A DNA stretch of 64,000 bases, taken from the NCBI GenBank assembly GCA_016789845.1, contig JAEUQA010000083.1, forward strand, positions 1-64,000, written 5' to 3'. Under the pieces are notes generated by a model. That model did no database searches. It was not told the origin of the DNA and saw only the letters and a list, made by a program, of their open reading frames with translations. The position numbers and the translations under genes were made by a program. Source of the stretch: Chromatiales bacterium (GTDB taxonomy: Bacteria; Pseudomonadota; Gammaproteobacteria; Steroidobacterales; GCA-2729495). Positions 7,850 to 19,180 of this stretch are shown here, piece by piece; position 1 is the stretch's first letter; each line of letters opens with the position of its first letter.

Positions 7850-10801
7850 CTAGAGGCCGCCCCCGAAGCGGTAGGAGCCGCGGATGCCGAAGACCCGGGG
7901 ATCCGGCAGGGTAGCGAAGTAGTGGGTGGTGCCGAAGCCCGCCGTGAAGCCGAGCTCCGTCACCTGTTTGCCGAAGTCGGGGCCGCTGCCGCCCGTCAGG
8001 AAGCGGTCGTCATCCAGCACGTTGTCCACGTAGGCAATGACGTCCCACTTGTCGGACTTCAGCCCCAGGCGCAGGTCCATGCGCGCATAGTCCGCCAGCT
8101 TCACCAGGTTCTCGGGATCCGCCCACCGCTCGTCCTGCCAGCTGCCGCTGACCTCGAAGAGATACTCGAAGGGCGTGTCCAGGAACGGGCGCTGGATCGA
8201 CAGCGACGCCGAATAGGACTGTTCCGGCGAGCGCTCGAGATCGTTACCCGAGTAGTCCAGACGGCAGAACGACACCGGTGCCTTGGCGAGCGGATTCGCC
8301 GCCGCGTTCTGGAAGATGGGGTCGTTGGGATCCGTGGACACCAGCTCGTCGGTGGGATCGTCCGTCGATGCATCACCCAGCTTGTAGACAACGGGGCAGT
8401 CACCGTACACGGCGGCCTTCACCAGGTTCCGGGTGTCATCGGTCCAGTCCGTGATCTTCGCGTCCAGCAGCGTGCCCGCGAGGCTCAGCGTGAGACCTTC
8501 CATGAAGGCAGGCTGCCAGAGGGCCTCGAACTCGAAGCCCCACACGCGGGAACCGTCGATGTTGATGATCCGCGGCTGGGAGACGCCGCTCTCGGACACG
8601 ACCTGGATGCCCACCTGCTTGTCGGTGTAGTCATTGAGGAAGATCGAGCTGTTGAGGTTCCAGAAGCCCGCACCCTCGAAGCTGGTCTTCACGCCCAGTT
8701 CCCAGGCCTTGAGCTTCTCCGAATCGAAGCGCTCATCCCGGATCGGGGGCGGCTCGGCGCCACCTCCTCCGGTAAGCTGGTTGATGCCGCCCGGCTTCTG
8801 CCCGAAGCCGAAGGAGAAGAAGTAGTTGGTGCTGTCGGTGGCCTTCAGCGCCAGGGTGACCTTCGGCGTGTTGTAGCTTGAGTAGGTCGAGCCCTCGATG
8901 TACCGGAGCGTCAGGTTGCCGGTGGCGGGGTCCAGCAGCGTCTGCGACGCGCCGATGTTGTAGACCAGGCGCTCGATGTCGCAATAGGTCCGGGGCTCGA
9001 TGGGCCAGCCGCTCGTTGCATTGTTGCCCGTGGCAAAGGCCGTCTCGGTGCAGCTCGAACTACCCGGCTTGCTGAGGGTGAACTCCTCGTCGACGAACCG
9101 GTCCTCGAGGGTGAGGGTCAGGTCGTCGGTCATCTGCCAGTCGACGCGGCCATAGAAGGACAGGTGCCGGGTGCGGGCATCCCACTTGCTGGCGTACTGG
9201 GGATAGGCGACCTGGCGGCGGTATTCCTGCCAGCTGGTCGCGGTGTTGTTCGTGCCATCGCAGATACCCGGCACGTACTCCAGGGTGCCGGTCGTCGGGT
9301 CCAGGACGCCGGGTGCGATGCCATCGCCGTTGGTGTCCGGGAGCAGCTGGGCATTGACCCGGCCGTAGGGCGCGCAGAAGGTGATGTTGTTCCGGTCGTC
9401 CAGCTCCCGGTGCTCCTGCCAGAAGAGCACGCCGCCGGTGAACTGCACAGGGCCGTCCAGCTGGGTCTCGTAGCGGAACTCCTGGGAGAATTGCTTGGTG
9501 CTGGTGTCCTGGTTGGACTCCTGGTGGCCCATCAGCGTGTCGATGCGGCCGCCGCGGGGGTCGCTGGTCGTATAGGGCCTGCCGGTGTTGCCGTTGAAGT
9601 CGGCCGCGACGCTCGCCTGGTAGTCCTGGTCGTAGATGTCGAGGCCGTCGAAGTCGGTCCAGCCCGTGTAGGACGAGATCAGCCCGTAGCCCAGGTCGAA
9701 GGACGCGATGAGGCTCGCCCGGAAGGTCTGGGTGTCGGTCCCCGGATAGTCGGCGCCCGTTACCGGGTTCTCGCTCAGGGTCACCCGGTAGCCGCTGCTG
9801 TCCTTGATGGTGCCAGGCAGGCAGAACGCGGCCCCGGAGCCGTCCCCCACCGTGTTCGCGGGGTCATAGCCCGGGCAGTAGGCACCGAAGTTGAAGAGGT
9901 TCGTGGCCGACGACGCGGCGGGCTGGGCAATGTAGGGATTGCCCGTGAAGTCCGCGGGCCGGACGATGGCCTTTGCGGTCGGGGGCAGGTCGTATGCCGT
10001 GTCGCCGGCGAGCCTGACCACGGCACGCGGGTCGTAGCTGTCCTCGCTGTACTCGACCCGGGCCTTCACCTTCACCGCATCGGCGGGCTTCCAGACCGCG
10101 GTCAGTGCCCCGCCGTAGCCGTTGACGCCACCGACGTCCTTGCCGGTGATGGTGTTGGTGTAGTAGCCGTCCTCGTTGTACTGCACGCCCGTCAGGCGGA
10201 TGCCGAAGGTGTCCGACAGCGGGCCGCCGAAGGCGCCATCGACCGTGCGCCGGCCGGCATCGCCCACGTCGATGCTGACCCGGCCGTCGAATTCGTCCGT
10301 GGGCTCCTTGGTGATGTAGCTGATGGCACCGGCGAAGGCCGAACGGCCGAAGAGCGCGCTCTGGGGCCCCTTCACGATCTCGATGCGCTCCACGTCGGTG
10401 AGCAGGCGGCGGTTCGCCAGGAGGCCAGAACCGGCGGAGATGAGGTTCTCCGTGGTGGTGTCGATGCCATCCACCAGGAACGCCACGTTGGAACGGCCCC
10501 GGGTGTTCGACAGTCCGCGGATGGTGATGCGGTTGTCCGCGGGACCGTAGGACTGGTCGAACTGCACGCTGGGCTGGTTGGCGACGATGTCCTTCAGGTC
10601 GGTGATGCCCTGCTGCTGGATCTGCTCGCTGGTGAGCGCCGACACGGCGATCGGCACGTCCTGCAGGCTCTCCTCCCGCCGGCGGGTGCTGACCACCACT
10701 TCCTCGATCTGTGCGCTCGCCACCATGGGCAGTGCCTGAATCACCGCGAAGGTCATCCACGCGGACGCGGAAATGCCCGTGACACTCTTGAACGTCGTCA
10801 T
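7850..10801 (-). CDS. TonB-dependent outer-membrane receptor
   Basis: A 983-residue TonB-dependent receptor. A signal peptide (hydrophobic to VASA) is followed by a TonB-box-like EEVVVSTRRREESLQDVP, a plug domain with ITIRGLSNTRG and VERIEIVKGPQSALFGRSA, and a long C-terminal barrel ending in a beta strand (GIRGSYRFGGGL). Such receptors take up siderophores, vitamins, oligosaccharides or hydrophobic compounds using proton-motive force relayed by TonB-ExbBD, which are not encoded here. Its position beside the catabolic operon suggests it imports that pathway's substrate. I chose the ATG after the purine-rich AGGGGGATTCGA, not one 33 bases upstream. A TATGAT at 10830-10835 on the minus strand is a possible -10 element with a poor -35. 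Confidence 0.92.
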   Translation of the reverse strand: MTTFKSVTGISASAWMTFAVIQALPMVASAQIEEVVVSTRRREESLQDVPIAVSALTSEQIQQQGITDLKDIVANQPSVQFDQSYGPADNRITIRGLSNTRGRSNVAFLVDGIDTTTENLISAGSGLLANRRLLTDVERIEIVKGPQSALFGRSAFAGAISYITKEPTDEFDGRVSIDVGDAGRRTVDGAFGGPLSDTFGIRLTGVQYNEDGYYTNTITGKDVGGVNGYGGALTAVWKPADAVKVKARVEYSEDSYDPRAVVRLAGDTAYDLPPTAKAIVRPADFTGNPYIAQPAASSATNLFNFGAYCPGYDPANTVGDGSGAAFCLPGTIKDSSGYRVTLSENPVTGADYPGTDTQTFRASLIASFDLGYGLISSYTGWTDFDGLDIYDQDYQASVAADFNGNTGRPYTTSDPRGGRIDTLMGHQESNQDTSTKQFSQEFRYETQLDGPVQFTGGVLFWQEHRELDDRNNITFCAPYGRVNAQLLPDTNGDGIAPGVLDPTTGTLEYVPGICDGTNNTATSWQEYRRQVAYPQYASKWDARTRHLSFYGRVDWQMTDDLTLTLEDRFVDEEFTLSKPGSSSCTETAFATGNNATSGWPIEPRTYCDIERLVYNIGASQTLLDPATGNLTLRYIEGSTYSSYNTPKVTLALKATDSTNYFFSFGFGQKPGGINQLTGGGGAEPPPIRDERFDSEKLKAWELGVKTSFEGAGFWNLNSSIFLNDYTDKQVGIQVVSESGVSQPRIINIDGSRVWGFEFEALWQPAFMEGLTLSLAGTLLDAKITDWTDDTRNLVKAAVYGDCPVVYKLGDASTDDPTDELVSTDPNDPIFQNAAANPLAKAPVSFCRLDYSGNDLERSPEQSYSASLSIQRPFLDTPFEYLFEVSGSWQDERWADPENLVKLADYARMDLRLGLKSDKWDVIAYVDNVLDDDRFLTGGSGPDFGKQVTELGFTAGFGTTHYFATLPDPRVFGIRGSYRFGGGL

Positions 10802-11010
10802 TCGAATCCCCCTGGGAAGTGGCCCGGGGATCATACCAAACGGTCGCCCCGGCGCTACAGGAGAGGACGTCGCCCGCGCGGTCTGCCCACCGTGCAGACG
10901 TGCGTTGCGAGCACTGGTCAGCGCCTCCCCACGCTATAGCCAGTCAGTACCCGATTCGCTATAGTCCCCGGCGTTTTCGCTGATCCGCGCCATCAACAGG
11001 GGGACGTTCC

Positions 11011-11814
11011 ATGACTGCCAGCTTTGCCCGGTCGCCGCTTGCCCGGTCGCCTCTCGTCACGCCCCCGCCAAGGCCGTCCCTGGTCCGCTCCCCGGGTGTT
11101 GCCGCCCTGCCACGGATCGCCGCAGCGGCGCTCGCCGGCGCGGCCGTGCTGGCGCCGGCTTCCGTCATCGCGGCCGACGACTGGTCGGGTGGTCCGCGCT
11201 ACTCCTATTTCGATGCCGGGTACCAGTGGGTCGACTCCCTCTATGGCGTCAAGCAGGAGGGGGGGCAGCACGAGGGCTTCCAGCTCAATGGCTCGGTGGG
11301 CCTCGCCCAGTTCGACCGCATCGGCATCCACCTGTTCGGCGAGTTCTTCGATGGCGATTTCAGCGGCGTCCAGACGACGTGTGGCACTGGCGAGGGCAGC
11401 AGCAGCGTGGCCGGCGACCGGAACTCCCAGGCGCTGGCCGGCGGGCTCGGCGCCAGCTTCGCCCTGGCCGAGACGACGGACATCGTGGTGCGGGCCGCCT
11501 ACGTGGACATCACCGATTTCGAGACCCCGAACGACCTCTGCCAGCTGGTCTCCGGTGACGACACCGGCTACTACGGCGAGGTGATGGTGCGCAGCGAACT
11601 CTCCCAGAACGTGGAGATCGAGGCGGGCTTTCGCTACGCCGACCTCAGCGACTCCAACGTGTCCGACAATTCGGTGCTGCTGGGCATCGGCTACCACCTG
11701 ACCGACTACCTGACGATCCGGGCGCGGGGCGTCGTGTTCGACGACGACACCGGAATCGAGATCGGTGCACGCCTCTACTTTGGCAGCTTCCTCGGCCGTG
11801 ACACGCTCTTCTGA
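11011..11814 (+). CDS. Outer-membrane beta-barrel protein, uncharacterised
   Basis: A 267-residue protein with a long N-terminus: a basic, proline-rich leader, then a hydrophobic segment ending APASVIAA, probably the signal-peptide cleavage region. The mature part has alternating polar and hydrophobic strands rich in Gly, Tyr and Asp (for example YSYFDAGYQWVDS, VEIEAGFRYADLSD, EIGARLYFGSF), typical of 8- to 10-strand outer-membrane barrels. Two Cys residues, in VQTTCGTG and NDLCQLV, may form a periplasmic or surface disulfide. The ATG follows AGGGGG by eight bases. A second barrel gene follows in the same direction. No family name can be given with confidence. Confidence 0.65.
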   Translation: MTASFARSPLARSPLVTPPPRPSLVRSPGVAALPRIAAAALAGAAVLAPASVIAADDWSGGPRYSYFDAGYQWVDSLYGVKQEGGQHEGFQLNGSVGLAQFDRIGIHLFGEFFDGDFSGVQTTCGTGEGSSSVAGDRNSQALAGGLGASFALAETTDIVVRAAYVDITDFETPNDLCQLVSGDDTGYYGEVMVRSELSQNVEIEAGFRYADLSDSNVSDNSVLLGIGYHLTDYLTIRARGVVFDDDTGIEIGARLYFGSFLGRDTLF

Positions 11815-11874
11815 TGCGGTCCCCGGGAACGTTGGCGCATGGCAATTAACAAGAACAGTTTCGGGAGCGGGGGA

Positions 11875-12561
11875 ATGAGCAAGAGTCTTGCAGTACTGGT
11901 GGCGATGAGCATGGCGGCGCCGTCCCTGGCGGTCGCCGGGCCCTACATCGGGGTCGGCATCGGTGGCACGCGCACGGAATCCACCCTGACGGAACTCGGC
12001 CTGTTCCCCGGTCCGGCACTGCCGGTGCCGGCACCGCCGACCCCGGACCCGAACTTCGCGGGCGACGATGACTTCACCAGCAACGACGTCAGTTTCGACG
12101 TGGCCGTGGGATGGATGTTCGGCAGGTTCGGCGTGGAAATCGGCTACACGGACTTCGGCTCCGCCGAGCAGCGCTATGTCCTGCCGGAATCCTGCAACAA
12201 CCTTGGCTGCCAGAGCCGCGAGTGGACGGCCAAGATGGAGATGTCCGGGTACCGGGCCTTTCTCGTGGGCAGCTTTCCGTTCAATGACAGCGTGGATGCC
12301 TACCTCAAGGTCGGCGCCATGAACTGGGACGCCGACTACGCCGGCTTCGAGCGCAACCAGGCCTTCGTGCCCGGCCCGCCGATCGCGCCCCGGTACGACG
12401 AGGTGACCTTCAGCGGCGACGACACAGCCCTGGCCGCCGCCATGGGCATCAACCTCAAGACCGACTCCCCGTTCAGCGTGCGGGTCGAGTTCAATTACTA
12501 CGACGTGGATACCACCGACATGGTGTGGAATGCCCAGCTGATGGGCGTGTACACGTTCTGA
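11875..12561 (+). CDS. Outer-membrane beta-barrel protein, OmpW/OmpA-barrel-like, uncharacterised
   Basis: A 228-residue protein. Residues 1-21 (MSKSLAVLVAMSMAAPSLAVA) form a clear signal peptide, and the mature part begins GPYIGVGIGGTRTES. Strand-like segments such as VSFDVAVGWMFGRFGVEIGYTDFG and PFSVRVEFNYYDVDTTDM, with the C-terminal strand MVWNAQLMGVYTF ending in Phe, fit a small OMP barrel. The start was chosen because GGAG lies seven bases upstream of this ATG; an ATG 36 bases earlier lacks that spacing. It lies 60 bases after the preceding barrel gene in the same orientation and may be cotranscribed with it. Its role is unknown. Confidence 0.65.
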   Translation: MSKSLAVLVAMSMAAPSLAVAGPYIGVGIGGTRTESTLTELGLFPGPALPVPAPPTPDPNFAGDDDFTSNDVSFDVAVGWMFGRFGVEIGYTDFGSAEQRYVLPESCNNLGCQSREWTAKMEMSGYRAFLVGSFPFNDSVDAYLKVGAMNWDADYAGFERNQAFVPGPPIAPRYDEVTFSGDDTALAAAMGINLKTDSPFSVRVEFNYYDVDTTDMVWNAQLMGVYTF

Positions 12562-12585
12562 CGACCGCTTCCCGGCCCAGGGCAG

Positions 12586-12605
12586 GCTGACGTGCGGACG
12601 TCAGC
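12586..12605 (+). promoter_or_regulatory. Hairpin just upstream of glgA
   Basis: An 8-bp perfect stem, GCTGACGT with ACGTCAGC, around loop GCGG ends 11 bases before the glgA ATG. No T-tract follows, so it is not a typical terminator. As RNA it lies next to the ribosome-landing site and could modulate glgA translation; as DNA it is a dyad with a TGACGT core. Either role is inference. Confidence 0.4.
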
Positions 12606-12616
12606 GGGCTGACCCC

Positions 12617-14053
12617 ATGCGCATTTTGATGGTCTCCGCGGAGTACGCGCCGCTCGCCAAGGCAGGCGGGCTCGCGGACATGGTCACCGGCCTCAGCAGG
12701 GCCCTGGTCGCCGCTGGCCACGATGTCCGGGTGGTGCTGCCCCGCTACGGCGGCATGGCCCCCGGGCCGCTGTTGCGGGACGGGGAGCAGGTATCGCCCG
12801 TGGCGGTGGGCGGTACGCACCCGGCCTACGGGTTCCAGCAGCTCGCGCCGGCGCCGGGCAGGGAGCCCCTGGTGTACCTGGTCGATTGCCCGGCGCTCTT
12901 CGGCTCCGGTGGCATCTACGGCGGCGGAGAACTGGAGGCGCGGCGCTTCGCCCTCCTCTCCCACGCGGCCCTACACCTGTGCGAACTGCTGGGCTGGGCG
13001 CCGGAAATCATCCATTGCCACGACTGGCACGCGGCGCTGGTGCCCGTGCTGCTCCGGACGGGGCATCGCGCCTCCCGCGTCCTGCGCGAGGCCAGTTCCG
13101 TCCTGACCATCCACAACATCGGCTACCAGGGCGTGTTCGCCGGCACGCTGGCCCCGGACCTGGGACTCGCCGCGGCCACCCCGGCGCCCGCGCCTGCCGC
13201 CGACCTGAACTTCCTGCGGGATGGCATCGTCGCTGCAGATGCCCTCACCACCGTCAGCCCGACCCACGCGGCGGAGATCCTGACGGCGGAGTACGGCAAG
13301 GGCCTCGACGCCCTGCTGCGCCAGCGCCGCAACCGGCTGATGGGCATCCTGAACGGCGTCGACTACGCGGCCTGGGATCCGGCCACGGACCCGGCCCTGC
13401 CCGCCCGTTTCGATGCCCGGGCACTCGGCGGCAGGCAGGTGTGCAGGGAGGCACTGATCGCCCGGGCCGGCCTCGGCGCCTCGTCCCGCACGCCCTTGCT
13501 GGGGATGGTCACGCGACTCGCCGCGCAGAAAGGCATCGAGCTGGTGGTCGACGCGCTGCGCCCGCTGCTGCGGCAGCGGGACGTCCAGGCGGTCATCGTC
13601 GGCCAGGGTGAAGAACGCTATGCGACCGGGCTCCGGCAGATGGCCGCCGAATTCCCGGACCTGCTCCACTACTTCGACGTCCAGGACGAAAACCTGGCCC
13701 GGCTCGTGTTCGCCGGCTCCGACGCCTTCCTCGTGCCCTCCATCTACGAGCCCTGCGGCCTGACGCAGATGTATGCGCTCCGCTACGGCGCCGTCCCCAT
13801 CGTGCGCGAGACCGGCGGCCTGAAGGACACGGTGCGCCACTTCGACGTCCGCACGCGGTCGGGCACGGGCAGCGTCTTCGAGCATGCGGACGGCGCCGGG
13901 CTGGCCTGGGCCATCGGCGAGGCGCTGGCCTGGTACCGGCAACCGGAGCTGTGGTCGGCTCTCCAGCAGAACGGCATGGCCGAGGACTTTTCCTGGCGGC
14001 ACCAGGCGCCGCTCTATGAAGGGCTCTACACGCGGCTCACCGGCACGGTCTGA
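12617..14053 (+). CDS. glgA: Glycogen synthase (ADP-glucose-dependent)
   Basis: A GT5-family enzyme of 478 residues, the usual GlgA length, that transfers glucose from ADP-glucose to the non-reducing end of alpha-1,4-glucan. The N-terminal KAGGLADM (nucleotide-sugar site), the HCHDWHAAL segment and the C-terminal SIYEPCGLTQMYALRYGAVPI are diagnostic. Its last 28 bases overlap the end of malQ on the opposite strand. Together with glgC, glgB, malQ and glgP it forms a complete set for glycogen synthesis and phosphorolysis. A hairpin precedes the start codon, and no strong Shine-Dalgarno sequence is visible. Confidence 0.97.
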   Translation: MRILMVSAEYAPLAKAGGLADMVTGLSRALVAAGHDVRVVLPRYGGMAPGPLLRDGEQVSPVAVGGTHPAYGFQQLAPAPGREPLVYLVDCPALFGSGGIYGGGELEARRFALLSHAALHLCELLGWAPEIIHCHDWHAALVPVLLRTGHRASRVLREASSVLTIHNIGYQGVFAGTLAPDLGLAAATPAPAPAADLNFLRDGIVAADALTTVSPTHAAEILTAEYGKGLDALLRQRRNRLMGILNGVDYAAWDPATDPALPARFDARALGGRQVCREALIARAGLGASSRTPLLGMVTRLAAQKGIELVVDALRPLLRQRDVQAVIVGQGEERYATGLRQMAAEFPDLLHYFDVQDENLARLVFAGSDAFLVPSIYEPCGLTQMYALRYGAVPIVRETGGLKDTVRHFDVRTRSGTGSVFEHADGAGLAWAIGEALAWYRQPELWSALQQNGMAEDFSWRHQAPLYEGLYTRLTGTV

Positions 14054-15567
14054 GCGGCAGGCTCCGCCAGCCCCTGGGTGAGGCCAGTCTCCGGCGCCAG
14101 GCGGCCCGCCTCCAGGCCGTGACGCCGGCAGTCGGGCGCCAGGCTGGCCGGCACCTGCCGCCAGCTGAAGCGCCAGGTCCAGTTCCCGGTGAGCGTCCCT
14201 GGCGTGTTCATCCGGGCCTCGGGTCCCAGGGCCAGGAGGTCCTGCAGCGGGAAGATCGCCACCTCGGCCCGGGACTGCCAGACCGAGCGCAGCAGCGCTC
14301 CCGGCATGTCGTCGGCTCCGGCGCGCAACACCCGGTGCACGTATTCCCGGGCGCCAGGCTCGAGACTCCGGTACCAGCCGACGACCGTGTCGTTGTCGTG
14401 GGTGCCCGAATAGATCACGGCATCGGCAATCTGGTTCGCGGGGAGATAGGGATTGTCTGCGGAACCGTCGAAGGCGAACTGGGCGATGAGCATGCCTGGC
14501 AGCCCGAAGCGGCGGCGAAGCGCATGCACTTCGGGCGTGATCGTGCCCAGGTCCTCGGCCAGGAACGGCTGGCCGCCGCACGCGGTACCCAGGGCATGGA
14601 GCAACTCCGCACCGGGGGCTGGTTGCCAGGACCCGTCCCGGGCACTGCCGGCGCCCCCGGGAACCTGCCAGTAGGCCTCCAGGCCCCGGAAGTGATCGAT
14701 GCGGAGCCAGTCGAACCAGCGCAGCTGGGCCCGGACCCGGTCCACCCACCAGCGGAATCCGTCCGCGCGCATCGCCTCCCAGTCGTAGAGCGGATTGCCC
14801 CACAGCTGGCCCTCCGCGCTGAAGTAATCCGGCGGCACGCCGGCGACGGCCTCGGGCCTGCCGTCCGCGTCCACGCGGAACAGCCGGCGATGCCACCAGA
14901 CGTCGGCACTATCCAGGTCCACGTAGATGGGCAGGTCACCGAGCAGTTCGATCCCGTGCTGGCCGGCCCGGGCGCGCAGCGCCCGCCACTGCCGGTCGAA
15001 CACCCACTGCTCGAAGGCGATCTCGCGAATCCCGGCCGCGGCCTCCTTGAGCAGGGCCGCCATCGCGTCGGGCTGCCGATGGCGAACGGCGGCCGGCCAG
15101 GTCCACCAGCCCGCCTCACCGTGGCGCCGGCGCGCCTCCCGGAACAGGGCAAAGGGCAGCAGCCAGGACCGCTGGCCCCGCCAGTACTCCTCGAATGCCG
15201 CCCTCTCCCGGGGGTTTGCGCCAGAGCAGAAACCCAGCCAGGCCTCGTGGAGCAACGCCCGCCGGGCCTCCCAGGAGCCGCCGCCCGCGCCCTGGCCGGC
15301 GGGCAACCAGCTGTCGACGGGAGCCGACCCGGGATCGATCAGCCGCGGATTGCCGGCGAAGGCCGAACTCATCTGGTACGGCGACAGGGATTCGCCGACG
15401 GGGCCGACAGGCAGCATCTGCCAGAGACGGAAGCCGCCTTCCCGGAGCCAGTCCAGGAAGCGGTGCGCATCCGTGCCGAGGACGCCCGCTTCCCAGGGTC
15501 CCGGCAACGAGGTGGGGTGCAGGAGGACGCCGGCGCGCCGCTGGCCCTGGAGCAGTGACCTGGTCAC
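14026..15567 (-). CDS. malQ: 4-alpha-glucanotransferase (amylomaltase)
   Basis: A GH77 enzyme of 513 residues that transfers alpha-1,4-glucan segments between chains, recycling short maltodextrins into longer phosphorylase substrates. The catalytic set is visible: the nucleophile Asp291 in RIDHFRG, the acid/base Glu338 in FLAEDLG and the stabilising Asp391 in SGTHDNDT. The N-terminus shows the family signature GVLLHPTSLPG. It lies 17 bp downstream of glgC on the same strand and is probably cotranscribed. Its 3' end overlaps the 3' end of glgA by 28 bases, an antiparallel tail-to-tail overlap. Confidence 0.96.
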   Translation of the reverse strand: MTRSLLQGQRRAGVLLHPTSLPGPWEAGVLGTDAHRFLDWLREGGFRLWQMLPVGPVGESLSPYQMSSAFAGNPRLIDPGSAPVDSWLPAGQGAGGGSWEARRALLHEAWLGFCSGANPRERAAFEEYWRGQRSWLLPFALFREARRRHGEAGWWTWPAAVRHRQPDAMAALLKEAAAGIREIAFEQWVFDRQWRALRARAGQHGIELLGDLPIYVDLDSADVWWHRRLFRVDADGRPEAVAGVPPDYFSAEGQLWGNPLYDWEAMRADGFRWWVDRVRAQLRWFDWLRIDHFRGLEAYWQVPGGAGSARDGSWQPAPGAELLHALGTACGGQPFLAEDLGTITPEVHALRRRFGLPGMLIAQFAFDGSADNPYLPANQIADAVIYSGTHDNDTVVGWYRSLEPGAREYVHRVLRAGADDMPGALLRSVWQSRAEVAIFPLQDLLALGPEARMNTPGTLTGNWTWRFSWRQVPASLAPDCRRHGLEAGRLAPETGLTQGLAEPAAQTVPVSRV

Positions 15568-15584
15568 ATGGCAGCCCGGAGGGC

Positions 15585-16916
15585 TCAGCGCGTCGCGTCG
15601 GCGGCAGTCAGCACGGGCTGTCCTGCGGGCCGGGAAGCGTCGGCCCGCAGCATGTCCTGCGTGACGAGGACCACGCCCTGCTCCGTGACGTGGAACCGTT
15701 CCCGGTCCCGTGCCGCATCGGCGCCGATCACCATGCCGTCCGGCACGGTACAGCCCTCGTCAATGATGGCCCGCGAGATGCGGCAGCCCCGGCCCACCGT
15801 CACGTGGGGCAGCAGGACGGACCGGAAGATCTCGGACCGCTCATCGACGGTGACATCGAAGAACAGCAATGACTCCCTGATGTTGGCGCCCGAGATGATG
15901 CAGCCGCCGGCCACCATCGAGTTGATGGCCATGCCCCGGCGCCCCTCCTCGTCCAGCACGAACTTCGCGCAGGGCATCTGCTCCTGGTAGGTCCAGATGG
16001 GCCACTCGGCATCGTAGAGGTTCAGCTCCGGGCTGACGAAGATCAGCTCCATGTTGGCCGAGTAGAATGCGTCCACGGTGCCGACGTCCCGCCAGTAGGC
16101 CTGGGCCTGCGTCTCCACGCTCTGGAACGGGTAGGCGAAGACCCGGCTGCCGTGGATGGCGCCGGGGATGATGTTCTTGCCGAAATCGTGGGCGGAGGTG
16201 GCGTCCGCCGCGTCGGCGGCCAGCACCCGGCGCAGGTACTCACGGCCGAACACGTAGATGCCCATCGACGCCAGGGCCACGTCGTTGCGGCCGGGCATGG
16301 GTTGCGGGCTGGCGGGCTTTTCATTGAAGCCCACGATGCGCTGTTCGGCGTCGACGGTGGCGATGCCGAACTCGTGGGCGGTGGCCAGCGGGACCTGGAC
16401 CATGCCGATCGTGATGTCCGCCGAGCGCTCCACATGGAAGGCAATCATCGGCCCGTAGTCCATCTTGTAGACGTGGTCCCCGGCCAGCACCAGGACCAGG
16501 TCCGGACCGTGGGCCTCGATGATGTCCAGGTTCTGGTACACGGAGTCCGCCGTGCCCCGGTACCAGAGTTCGCCGAGTTTCTGCTGGGCCGGGACCAGCT
16601 GCACGAACTCGCCCAGCTCGCCCCGCAGGTAGCCCCAGCCGCGCTGCACGTGCTGGATCAGCGAGTGGGACTTGTACTGGGTGAGGACGAGGATCTGGCG
16701 GATCCCCGAGTTGACGCAATTGGAGAGGCTGAAGTCGATGATCCGGTACTTGCCGCCGAAGGGTGTGGCGGGCTTGGCCCGGTGCTCGGTGAGCTGGCGG
16801 AGGCGCTCGCCCCGCCCGCCCGCCATGACCAGGGCCATCGTGCTCTTGGTAAGCTGGCTCACGAACCGGCCGGAACGGGCTGGCTTTGCGCTGCTGCCCG
16901 GATAGTAGATGCTCAC
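15585..16916 (-). CDS. glgC: Glucose-1-phosphate adenylyltransferase (ADP-glucose pyrophosphorylase)
   Basis: A 443-residue enzyme that makes ADP-glucose from ATP and glucose-1-phosphate, the committed and allosterically controlled step of bacterial glycogen synthesis. The N-terminal [15 protein letters not shown] nucleotide-binding loop, [20 protein letters not shown] and the C-terminal left-handed beta-helix hexapeptides (for example [26 protein letters not shown]) are all present. Translation starts at GTG, giving MSIYYPG. It is divergent from glgB, with only about 56 bp between the start codons, so the two promoters must overlap. malQ follows 17 bp downstream. Confidence 0.97.
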   Translation of the reverse strand: MSIYYPGSSAKPARSGRFVSQLTKSTMALVMAGGRGERLRQLTEHRAKPATPFGGKYRIIDFSLSNCVNSGIRQILVLTQYKSHSLIQHVQRGWGYLRGELGEFVQLVPAQQKLGELWYRGTADSVYQNLDIIEAHGPDLVLVLAGDHVYKMDYGPMIAFHVERSADITIGMVQVPLATAHEFGIATVDAEQRIVGFNEKPASPQPMPGRNDVALASMGIYVFGREYLRRVLAADAADATSAHDFGKNIIPGAIHGSRVFAYPFQSVETQAQAYWRDVGTVDAFYSANMELIFVSPELNLYDAEWPIWTYQEQMPCAKFVLDEEGRRGMAINSMVAGGCIISGANIRESLLFFDVTVDERSEIFRSVLLPHVTVGRGCRISRAIIDEGCTVPDGMVIGADAARDRERFHVTEQGVVLVTQDMLRADASRPAGQPVLTAADATR

Positions 16917-16972
16917 CGCAGTGTCCGCGCCCGATCTGTCACACTGTGGCGGAATGTAACACCATAGGTCCC

Positions 16973-19163
<2,191 letters not shown>

Positions 19164-19180
<17 letters not shown>

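Noticed and set aside
7871..7890. A second GTAGGAGC-headed sequence, as a further REP copy
   Set aside because: It lies inside the conserved C-terminal strand of the receptor coding sequence, so it is better explained as coding sequence.
9164..10939. A 591-codon plus-strand frame across the TonB-dependent receptor
   Set aside because: It is antisense to a clear receptor with plug and barrel motifs, and has no recognisable features of its own.
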